A stretch of 13,812 nucleotides of DNA. Origin: an uncultured Porphyromonadaceae bacterium. Lineage in GTDB: Bacteria > Bacteroidota > Bacteroidia > Bacteroidales > Muribaculaceae. The stretch spans positions 1 through 13,812 of the forward strand of contig CALEUL010000055.1 in NCBI GenBank assembly GCA_937921035.1, written 5' to 3'. Position numbers and translations under genes: made by a program. The first letter of the stretch is position 1. Every line of letters begins with the position of its first letter. Below, one piece after another: positions 7,521 to 13,812 of the stretch. The notes under the pieces were generated by a model. It did no database searches, was not told where the DNA came from, and saw only the letters and a program-made list of their open reading frames with translations.

Positions 7521-9262
7521 TATTCCCCGGCCTTAGTTTTTGCGGCCTCCACCCATGCGGCAACATCCTCCGGCTTGGGGTTGGCGAGACCGAGTTTGTT
7601 CTTTTTGTTAACGCCGCACAGGTCCTGGAACAGCTTGTTGGGATTCATGGGCGCCATAGCGGCCACGGTAAGGACACCTGTTTTCTGCAGAGGCTCCACC
7701 CATTCGGCGGGAACGCCGGCAGCGATGAAAACTTCAGCCTTGTCGCGCTTCTCCACTTTCTCGGGACGCATCTGCGGGAAGAGAAGCACTTCCTGGATTG
7801 CGGTCTGGCCGGTCATTAGCATTACAAGGCGGTCCATACCTATGCCCATGCCCGATGTGGGAGGCATTCCGTACTCGAGGGCGCGGATAAAGTCGCCGTC
7901 GATAATCATTGCCTCGTCGTCGCCTTTCTCGCCCAGACGCATCTGCTCCACAAAGCGTTCGTACTGGTCGATTGGGTCGTTCAGCTCGGAATAGGCGTTA
8001 GCCAGCTCCTTGCCGTTGACCATAAGCTCGAAGCGCTCGGTAAGTTCGGGGTTGTCGCGGTGGCGTTTGGTAAGGGGCGACATTTCGATGGGATAATCGG
8101 TAATGAATGTGGGCTGGATGTATGTTCCCTCGCACTTTTCTCCGAAGATTTCGTCGATAAGTTTGCCCTTGCCCATAGTGTCGTCCACCTCTACGCCAAG
8201 CTGGCGCGCGGTTTCGCGTAGCTGTCCCTCGTCCATTCCGGTGATATCCACCCCGGTGTGGTCCTTGATTGCCTGTGCCATTGTAACGCGCGGGAAGGGA
8301 GCCTTGAAGCTGATTACATTGTCGCCGACCTTCACCTCGGTTGTGCCGTTCACGTCGAGGCAAATCTTCTCAAGCATCTTCTCGGTGAAAGACATCATCC
8401 AGTTATAGTCCTTGTAGGAAACGTATATTTCCATGCAGGTGAACTCGGGATTGTGGGTGCGGTCCATACCCTCGTTGCGGAAGTTCTTGGAGAACTCGTA
8501 CACGCCCTCGAAGCCGCCTACGATAAGGCGTTTGAGGTAGAGCTCGTCGGCGATACGGAGGTAGAGGGGTATGTCGAGGGCATTATGATGCGTGATAAAG
8601 GGGCGAGCCGAAGCACCACCGGGTATAGACTGTAGAATCGGTGTCTCCACCTCCACATATCCGGCGTTGTTGAAATATTCGCGCATGGAGGTATATACCT
8701 TGGTTCGCTTGAGGAATATCTCTTTTACGCCGTCGTTCACGATAAGGTCGACATAGCGGCGTCGGTAGCGGAGTTCGGGATCGTCGAAGGCGTCGTATAC
8801 GACACCGTCCTTCATCTTTACGATTGGCAGAGGGCGGAGTGATTTGCTAAGCACGGTGAGGCTGCGGGCGTGAACGGATATCTCGCCTGTCTGTGTACGG
8901 AACACATAGCCGCATACGCCGATAAAGTCGCCGATATCCAACAGTTTTTTGAAAACGACGTTATAAAGGTCCTTGTTTTCGTCGGGACAGATTTCGTCGC
9001 GGGAGATATAAATCTGTATTCTGCCGCGCGAGTCCTGCAGCTCCACAAAAGAAGCCTTACCCATGATGCGGCGGCTCATGATACGTCCTGCGATACATAC
9101 GTCGCGGGCGGGTTCATCGTCCTTGAAACCGGCTTTAATCTCGTCGCTGTAGCCGGTAACCTTATATTCGGCAGCTGGGTACGGTTCGATACCCATGCGG
9201 CGCAGCTCGGCCATACTCTGGCGGCGCAGCTGCTCCTGTTCGCTCAAATCGATATTGCTCAT
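7520..9262 (-). CDS. lysS: Lysyl-tRNA synthetase, class II
   Basis: Charges tRNA-Lys with lysine in the cytoplasm. The 580-aa protein has an N-terminal OB-fold anticodon-binding domain (about 53-140) and a class II catalytic core. Motif 1 is near GYVEVETPIL (201-210), motif 2 is FRNEGMDRTHNPEF (261-274) and motif 3 is GMGIGMDRL (471-479). E. coli LysRS ends soon after motif 3 (about 505 aa); here an extra segment of about 79 residues (502-580) follows. It contains a helical AEVFIAAGVPAEWVEPLQ stretch and a KLFQDL segment and looks like a small helical domain. The start at 9262 is chosen because a well-formed promoter lies at 9291-9322; the longer frame to 9364 would start upstream of the predicted transcript. 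This is the first gene of the seven-gene operon. Confidence 0.96.
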   Translation of the reverse strand: MSNIDLSEQEQLRRQSMAELRRMGIEPYPAAEYKVTGYSDEIKAGFKDDEPARDVCIAGRIMSRRIMGKASFVELQDSRGRIQIYISRDEICPDENKDLYNVVFKKLLDIGDFIGVCGYVFRTQTGEISVHARSLTVLSKSLRPLPIVKMKDGVVYDAFDDPELRYRRRYVDLIVNDGVKEIFLKRTKVYTSMREYFNNAGYVEVETPILQSIPGGASARPFITHHNALDIPLYLRIADELYLKRLIVGGFEGVYEFSKNFRNEGMDRTHNPEFTCMEIYVSYKDYNWMMSFTEKMLEKICLDVNGTTEVKVGDNVISFKAPFPRVTMAQAIKDHTGVDITGMDEGQLRETARQLGVEVDDTMGKGKLIDEIFGEKCEGTYIQPTFITDYPIEMSPLTKRHRDNPELTERFELMVNGKELANAYSELNDPIDQYERFVEQMRLGEKGDDEAMIIDGDFIRALEYGMPPTSGMGIGMDRLVMLMTGQTAIQEVLLFPQMRPEKVEKRDKAEVFIAAGVPAEWVEPLQKTGVLTVAAMAPMNPNKLFQDLCGVNKKNKLGLANPKPEDVAAWVEAAKTKAGE

Positions 9263-9290
9263 ATATTTGCTTAACTTTATTTCCGAACTG

Positions 9291-9322
9291 CAAATATAGC
9301 AATTTCCGCCGATTTGCACAAG
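9291..9322 (-). promoter_or_regulatory. Bacteroidetes-type promoter of the lysS operon
   Basis: On the minus strand CTTG (9322-9319) is followed after 20 nt by TATATTTG (9298-9291). This fits the Bacteroidetes consensus TTTG-N19-21-TANNTTTG with one mismatch in the upstream box. The start of transcription would fall near 9284, leaving a short leader of about 22 nt before the lysS ATG. I see no other promoter of this quality within the seven genes. Confidence 0.75.
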
Positions 9323-9364
9323 AGCGCTGAACAGCTGACACTTCCGTCGTCGTGGCGCAGACAT

Positions 9365-9401
9365 AAGAAGCCCCGCAAGGTTTCCGTTTCCTTGCGGGGC
9401 T
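9365..9401 (-). terminator. Terminator hairpin after the transporter gene
   Basis: AGCCCCGCAAGG (9369-9380) pairs perfectly with CCTTGCGGGGCT (9390-9401) around a 9-nt loop: a 12-bp GC-rich stem 24 bases past the transporter stop. On the minus strand it is followed by TCTTATG, a poor U-tract; on the plus strand by GTATTTT. It lies between the transporter gene and the lysS promoter, so its likely job is to separate these units. Confidence 0.75.
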
Positions 9402-9425
9402 GTATTTTCAGGCGAAAAACGCGCG

Positions 9426-11087
9426 TCAGATAAGACAGAGTATCAGCGCCTGTGCGGCCACCACGCGGAGGAACATGGTGAGCGGATATACCGTGGAGTA
9501 GGCCACGGCGGGTTGATCATTGGATGTAGAGTTGTTGGCGTAGGCCAGAGCTGGAGGATCGGTGCAGCTGCCGGACATAAGTCCCATTATAGTGAGCAGG
9601 TTTATGCGGTCGTGGCCACGGGCGATGCAACCAACGATAATCAGAGGCACAACTGTTATTACAAAGCCCCAGATAACCCACCACATACCGGTGGTGTTGA
9701 ACACCGAGGCTGCGAAGTCCTTGCCGGCGGAGATACCCACCGATGCGAGGAACAGACATATGCCCAGCTCGCGCAGCAGCAGCGAGGCCGACGAAGATGT
9801 GTATGTGATAAGCTTGGCCTTGTAGCCGAAGCGGCTGATAAGAATTGCCACAACAAGAGGACCTCCAGCCAGACCGAGTTTCATGCCGAAACCGATGTTG
9901 ATGGAGCCGAGGATTATACCGAGTATAATACCCACGAATATGGTGATGAGGTTGGGCTGGTTGAGGCGCTTCATGGAGTTGCCGAGACGCGATGCGAGGC
10001 GGTCGATGTCCTCTAAATTGCCCACAACGGTGATGCGGTCGCCAATCTGAAGGCGAAGGTTGGGAGCTGCCAGAAGGTCGACACCGGCACGGTTCACGCG
10101 GGTGCAGTTAAGCTGGTAGCCGTTGTGCAGACGCAGCGAGCCGAGGGCTACGCCGTTGAACTCGCTCTTGGTAACAAGAATGCGGCGCGAGTATACTGGA
10201 GTGGGTATCGATTCCCAGTCCATTTCCACCTCCGGTCCGATGACAGCCTTGAAACGGTCGGCATCCTGCGCCGAGCATACAATCTTCAGGAAGTCGCCGG
10301 TGTGGATTTCGGTGCTCGATTTCGGGATAATGACCTTACCGTCGGAGCCCATAAGCCTGGAAACCACGAAGTTTGTCTGTATAACATCGTGAAGCTGTGC
10401 CATTGTGCGTCCGCTGACAAGCACGTTGGTAACCTTCACCGACAGCATGAACGGTTTCAGATGACTGTTTTCCTGCTCCTGCTCTATTTCCTTGATTTCA
10501 TTCTCGGTTTTGATGCGGAAAATCCACTTGATTACGAACATCGAAAGTATGATGCCCACAACGCCGAGGGGATAAGCAGCGGCATAGCCGCTCGCCATTA
10601 GGTTTGCCTGCTCGGAGGTCTGTGTGGCCTGCGAAATGGCCTGCTGCGCCGCGGCAAGACCCGGGGTATTGGTTACCGCGCCGCTCATAACACCCACAAG
10701 CGCCGAAATGTCGTGGATATTACCGAAGTAATATATACCCAACACAATGGCAACGTTCAGTGCCACAACCATAACGGCAAGCACATTCAGGCGCATGCCG
10801 CCCTTCTTGAACGACGAGAAGAAACCGGGACCAACCTGCAGACCTATGGAAAAGATAAACAGGATAAGACCGAACTCCCGCACGAACTTTAGGATGTCGC
10901 TGTCGACGATGTAGCCGAAGTGGCCCATCAGAATGCCAACAAACAACACAAAGGTTACACCGAGCGAAACACCGAAAATCTTGAGCTTGCCTATGTATAT
11001 ACCCGCCGCTATAACGAACGAGTACAGCACAAGCGTCGAGGCGATGCCGGTGTTGCCTGGTAAAAATAAATCGTAAATGAAGTCCAT
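9426..11087 (-). CDS. Putative transporter, AspT/YidE/YbjL family with two RCK_C (TrkA-C) domains
   Basis: A 553-aa inner-membrane protein, the same length as E. coli YidE as I recall it. The N-terminal half (about 10-192) has five or six hydrophobic segments. A cytoplasmic middle part carries two TrkA-C-like domains (about 216-288 and 302-373), which bind small ligands in ion-transport proteins. A second membrane half (about 380-553) follows. The halves are internal duplicates: GAVTNTPGLAAA (136-147) corresponds to GSCTDPPALAYA (506-517), and the YPLG segment near 172 to YPLT near 534. Characterised relatives include the aspartate:alanine exchanger AspT; the substrate here is unknown. The start at 11087 (MDFIYDLF) is preferred because the longer frame begins inside the promoter -7 box. 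It is a monocistronic unit with its own terminator. Confidence 0.9.
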   Translation of the reverse strand: MDFIYDLFLPGNTGIASTLVLYSFVIAAGIYIGKLKIFGVSLGVTFVLFVGILMGHFGYIVDSDILKFVREFGLILFIFSIGLQVGPGFFSSFKKGGMRLNVLAVMVVALNVAIVLGIYYFGNIHDISALVGVMSGAVTNTPGLAAAQQAISQATQTSEQANLMASGYAAAYPLGVVGIILSMFVIKWIFRIKTENEIKEIEQEQENSHLKPFMLSVKVTNVLVSGRTMAQLHDVIQTNFVVSRLMGSDGKVIIPKSSTEIHTGDFLKIVCSAQDADRFKAVIGPEVEMDWESIPTPVYSRRILVTKSEFNGVALGSLRLHNGYQLNCTRVNRAGVDLLAAPNLRLQIGDRITVVGNLEDIDRLASRLGNSMKRLNQPNLITIFVGIILGIILGSINIGFGMKLGLAGGPLVVAILISRFGYKAKLITYTSSSASLLLRELGICLFLASVGISAGKDFAASVFNTTGMWWVIWGFVITVVPLIIVGCIARGHDRINLLTIMGLMSGSCTDPPALAYANNSTSNDQPAVAYSTVYPLTMFLRVVAAQALILCLI

Positions 11088-11147
11088 ATTGTTATATATC
11101 AAGAAACTGACTATCGCGAACCCTTCCCTGCCCCGGGAAATTTTTTG

Positions 11148-11155
11148 CAAAGTTA
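11148..11155 (-). promoter_or_regulatory. -7 element of the transporter promoter
   Basis: The minus strand reads TAACTTTG, an exact TANNTTTG match. No TTTG is present 19-21 nt upstream, so the -33 box is weak or absent. Transcription would begin near 11141, giving a leader of about 54 nt before the ATG at 11087. Confidence 0.55.
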
Positions 11156-11250
11156 AGCAATTTTCACGATATCTCAGCTATGGCGCATAATTTTTATGCA
11201 CAACAATCTCCACTACCGTCACTACCGTCAAACCAGGGCAAAAGATATAT

Positions 11251-11281
11251 AAAAAGCAGCGACATATGCCGCTGCTTTTTT
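11251..11281 (-). terminator. Rho-independent terminator of pnp
   Basis: A perfect 11-bp stem (AAAAAGCAGCG at 11251-11261 with CGCTGCTTTTT at 11270-11280) closes an 8-nt loop. It begins 19 bases past the pnp stop codon, and the minus strand ends in five T followed by an AT-rich run. A matching A/T flank allows it to work in both directions. Confidence 0.9.
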
Positions 11282-11299
11282 AGATCGTGTGTGAGAAAA

Positions 11300-13543
11300 T
11301 CAATCTTTCTTGGGGCCACGCTCGCCACGGTCGCGACGCGGACCGCGGTCTCCTTCGCGGCGGGGACGGTCGCCATCGCGACGCGGGCCACGCTCGCCTC
11401 GGGGTGCGCGCTGGGGCTCTACATAACCCTCGGGCTTGGGCAGGAGGGCACGCATGGACAGGCGGTACTTGCCGGTTTTCTTGTCGATTTCGATAAGCTT
11501 GACCTGTACTTTGTCGCCTTCCTTAAGGCCGGAAGCCTCCATGTTTTCCAGACGCTCCCATGCAATCTCGCTGATGTGGAGAAGGCCGTCGCGGTGCGGC
11601 ATGAATTCCACGAACGCGCCGAAGTCCATGATGGAGCGAACGGTGCCGTCGTAAACTTTGCCTTCTTCGGGAAGCTCTACAATAGCGTTGATCATGGCCA
11701 GAGCCTTGTCGATGGCAGCCTTGTTGGCGGCAGCCACTTCGATGTAGCCGCCCTCGTCGATTTCGTCGATGGAAACGGTTGCGCCGCTTTCTTCCTGGAT
11801 ACCCTGGATAATCTTTCCGCCCGGGCCGATAACGGCACCGATAAGCTCCTTGGGAATAATCATGGTAACGATACGCGGAACGTGGGGCTTGTAGTCCTCG
11901 CGGGGTGCGGGGATGGTCTGCTCGATTATGTCGAGGATGTGCATACGGCCGTCGCGGGCCTGGTTGAGGGCCTTTTCGAGGATTTCATAGCTGAGGCCAT
12001 CGCACTTGATGTCCATCTGTGTGGCAGTGATACCGTCGCGTGTGCCGGTAACCTTGAAGTCCATGTCGCCAAGGTGGTCCTCATCGCCAAGGATATCGGA
12101 AAGAACGGCGTATTTGGGGCTTTCGGTATCGGTGATAAGACCCATAGCTATGCCACTGACGGGTTTCTTCATCTTCACGCCGGCATCAAGCAGTGCGAGA
12201 GTACCTGCGCATACGGTGGCCATCGACGAGGAGCCGTTGCTCTCGAGGATATCGCTGACAACGCGTACAACGTAGGGGAAGTTGTCGGGCAGCATGCGCT
12301 TTAGGGCGCGGTGTGCCAGATTGCCGTGGCCGATTTCGCGACGGCCTACACCGCGCTGAGCCTTAGCCTCGCCTGTGGAGAAGGGCGGGAAGTTATAGTG
12401 CAGGAGGAAGCGTTCGGAACCCTGGTTGAGAACGTCGTCCACCATCTTTTCGTCGAGCTTTGTGCCGAGGGTAACGGTGGAGAGGCTCTGTGTCTCGCCA
12501 CGTGTGAAAACGGCGCTTCCGTGAGGGCCTGGCAGGTAATCTACCTCGCACCAGATGGGGCGGATGTCGGTAGTCTTGCGGCCGTCCAGACGGACACCTT
12601 CGTCGAGGATGCAGCGGCGCACGGCCTCGCGCTCTACGTCGTGATAGTAGCGCTTCACCATAGCCTCTTTTTCCTCGCGTTCTTCCTCGGGGATGGATTC
12701 GATGTATTCCTTGCAGATAGCGTCGAAGCTATCCTGACGCCAGTGCTTGTCGGCGCTGCCGGCCTTGGCAATGGCGTAAGCCTTGTCGTAGCATTTTGCG
12801 TGAACGTCGGCACGGAGAGCTTCGTCGTTCACCTCATGGCAGTATTCGCGCTTAACAGTGGAACCAACAGCTTCGGCCAGTTCCATCTGAACCTTGCACT
12901 GTGCCTTGATAGCGTCGTGGGCGGCACGGAGGGCGGCGAGCAGATCGGCTTCGCTCACCTCGTTCATCTCGCCTTCCACCATCATGATGTTGTCGTAGGT
13001 GGCGCCAACCATCAGTTCCATGTCGGCTTTCTGAAGCTGGTCGAAAGTGGGATCGATAACGAATTTGCCGTCGATGCGTGCAACGCGCACTTCGGAGATA
13101 GGACCGTTGAAAGGGATATCGCTGACAGCAAGAGCTGCCGAAGCGGCAAGACCTGCCAGACAGTCGGGAGCGTCAACGCCATCGGCGGAGAAAAGGATAA
13201 TATTTACAAAAGTGTCGGCGTGATAATTGTCGGGGAACAGGGGACGCAGCACGCGGTCTACCAGACGGGCTGTAAGGATCTCATAGTCGCTGGCGCGGCC
13301 TTCGCGCTTTAGGAAACCGCCGGGAAAACGGCCGGCGGCCGAAAATTTTTCTTTGTACTCTACCTGCAGGGGCATGAAATCGACGCCTTCGCCGGCTTCC
13401 TTGGCGGAAACAACAGTGGCGAGAAGCATTGTGTTGCCCATGCGTACTTCTACCGCTCCATCGGCTTGCTTGGCCAGTTTGCCGGTCTCGATAGTAATCG
13501 TCCGGCCGTCGGGAAGCTCGATGGTTTTTTTAATGGGATTCAT
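11300..13543 (-). CDS. pnp: Polyribonucleotide nucleotidyltransferase (PNPase)
   Basis: A phosphorolytic 3'-to-5' exoribonuclease that degrades mRNA, releasing nucleoside diphosphates, and can add tails in reverse. The 747-aa protein shows the full PNPase layout: a first RNase PH domain (about 10-150, with TARLVDRVLRPLF at 91-103), a helical linker, and a second RNase PH domain (about 320-545). The catalytic Asp487 and Asp493 lie in LGDEDHLGDMD, matching E. coli Asp486 and Asp492. A KH domain follows (558-620, GPGG loop 573-576), then an S1 domain (628-697). The last 35 residues (713-747) form a charged Arg/Gly/Asp tail, a likely disordered RNA-contact region. The start at 13543 (MNPIKKTI) is chosen because the longer frame to 13588 would begin inside the promoter. 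rpsO, often next to pnp in Proteobacteria, is absent; pnp is transcribed alone here. Confidence 0.97.
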   Translation of the reverse strand: MNPIKKTIELPDGRTITIETGKLAKQADGAVEVRMGNTMLLATVVSAKEAGEGVDFMPLQVEYKEKFSAAGRFPGGFLKREGRASDYEILTARLVDRVLRPLFPDNYHADTFVNIILFSADGVDAPDCLAGLAASAALAVSDIPFNGPISEVRVARIDGKFVIDPTFDQLQKADMELMVGATYDNIMMVEGEMNEVSEADLLAALRAAHDAIKAQCKVQMELAEAVGSTVKREYCHEVNDEALRADVHAKCYDKAYAIAKAGSADKHWRQDSFDAICKEYIESIPEEEREEKEAMVKRYYHDVEREAVRRCILDEGVRLDGRKTTDIRPIWCEVDYLPGPHGSAVFTRGETQSLSTVTLGTKLDEKMVDDVLNQGSERFLLHYNFPPFSTGEAKAQRGVGRREIGHGNLAHRALKRMLPDNFPYVVRVVSDILESNGSSSMATVCAGTLALLDAGVKMKKPVSGIAMGLITDTESPKYAVLSDILGDEDHLGDMDFKVTGTRDGITATQMDIKCDGLSYEILEKALNQARDGRMHILDIIEQTIPAPREDYKPHVPRIVTMIIPKELIGAVIGPGGKIIQGIQEESGATVSIDEIDEGGYIEVAAANKAAIDKALAMINAIVELPEEGKVYDGTVRSIMDFGAFVEFMPHRDGLLHISEIAWERLENMEASGLKEGDKVQVKLIEIDKKTGKYRLSMRALLPKPEGYVEPQRAPRGERGPRRDGDRPRREGDRGPRRDRGERGPKKD

Positions 13544-13585
13544 AAAGTGTGATTGTTCAATTTGTTTTTTCTTCGATAAATCGTG

Positions 13586-13617
13586 CAAAGATACTAAAAA
13601 AATAACTTAAAAACAAA
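13586..13617 (-). promoter_or_regulatory. Consensus Bacteroidetes promoter of pnp
   Basis: The minus strand carries TTTG (13617-13614), a 20-nt spacer, then TATCTTTG (13593-13586): an exact match to TTTG-N20-TANNTTTG. Transcription should start near 13579, with an AT-rich leader of about 36 nt before the pnp ATG. No Shine-Dalgarno is seen, as is usual in this phylum. Confidence 0.85.
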
Positions 13618-13638
13618 TCTGCCGCGCACCCCGACATG

Positions 13639-13691
13639 GAAACCGCCGGAAGTAGCTGGAATATAAGCACATATTAAAATCCGGAGGTTTC
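13639..13691. repeat. Imperfect inverted repeat between divergent promoters
   Basis: GAAACCGCCGG (13639-13649) pairs with CCGGAGGTTTC (13681-13691), 11 bp with one mismatch and a 31-nt loop. A run of five T follows on the plus strand (13696-13700). It lies between the pnp promoter and the rightward promoter. It could be a weak plus-strand terminator or a regulator-binding site; the sequence does not decide. Confidence 0.35.
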
Positions 13692-13711
13692 GGCGTTTTT
13701 ATATTAATATA

Positions 13712-13744
13712 TTTGTTTTTTTCATAATTTAACATGTAAATTTG
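13712..13744 (+). promoter_or_regulatory. Rightward Bacteroidetes promoter for a gene beyond the window
   Basis: On the plus strand TTTG (13712-13715), a 21-nt spacer and TAAATTTG (13737-13744) match the Bacteroidetes promoter consensus. Transcription would begin near 13751 and run off the right edge. No ATG occurs between 13745 and 13812, so the gene would have a leader of at least 60 nt. The arrangement is divergent from pnp. Confidence 0.7.
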
Positions 13745-13812
13745 CTGCCGTAAAATCAATTATTGCTGTCCGATAAAAGATTTTGAAGCGAGATAAAATT
13801 AGGACTGATTCC

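Noticed and set aside
9263..9364. N-terminal extension of LysRS up to 9364
   Set aside because: The predicted promoter (9291-9322) lies inside the extension, so the longer start would not be transcribed.
11180..12304. Plus-strand open frame of 374 codons starting in the pnp terminator region
   Set aside because: It is antisense to the KH, S1 and second RNase PH domains of pnp; its start region overlaps the terminator and no rightward promoter is seen.
12311..13312. Plus-strand open frame of 333 codons
   Set aside because: Antisense to the pnp catalytic domains; no promoter or recognisable domain supports it.
13607..13735. Minus-strand 42-codon frame upstream of pnp
   Set aside because: It overlaps the pnp promoter and the inverted repeat, has no upstream signal and its translation is low-complexity and featureless.

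Overview
The window looks like a chromosomal housekeeping segment from a member of the Bacteroidales (Bacteroidota). Upstream regions carry the Bacteroidetes-type promoter (a TTTG box about 20 nt before TANNTTTG), Shine-Dalgarno sequences are essentially absent, and the protein set fits: a long S41 peptidase, a LysRS with a C-terminal extension, and a PNPase with an Arg/Gly-rich tail. A family such as Muribaculaceae is possible, but that is only a guess. All nine protein genes lie on the minus strand, so transcription reads from right to left.

Right edge to left. At 13.6-13.8 kb two divergent promoters sit back to back: one drives pnp leftward, the other points right toward a gene beyond the window. 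pnp (13543-11300) ends at a clear terminator. A YidE/AspT-type transporter gene (11087-9426) follows with its own promoter and terminator. Then comes a tightly packed seven-gene operon behind one good promoter: lysS, rlmN, pdxA, a small nucleotidyltransferase gene, parE, coaD and an S41 peptidase gene with a signal peptide. Five of its six junctions overlap or lie within 4 nt; the exception is the 28-nt gap before parE. The operon ends at an 18-bp hairpin (564-603). It mixes tRNA charging, rRNA/tRNA methylation, vitamin B6 and CoA synthesis, chromosome decatenation and envelope proteolysis, so it looks like a growth-linked housekeeping operon and not one pathway.

Left edge. The 636 bases left of the operon hold no convincing protein gene, but they are not empty. 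A separate minus-strand unit has a TACCTTTG promoter element (464-471) and a strong terminator (60-94). It would give an RNA of about 400 nt that folds extensively, including a long irregular arm of 11 + 8 + 4 bp helices pairing 212-237 with 305-334. I cannot assign it to RNase P RNA, tmRNA or any other RNA I know. Directly beyond its terminator, on the same strand, the first 53 bases of the window closely resemble the 5' end of a group IIC intron, a class known to insert after terminators. The putative structured RNA and the intron in its terminator are the most interesting parts of the window; the rest is conserved core genome.
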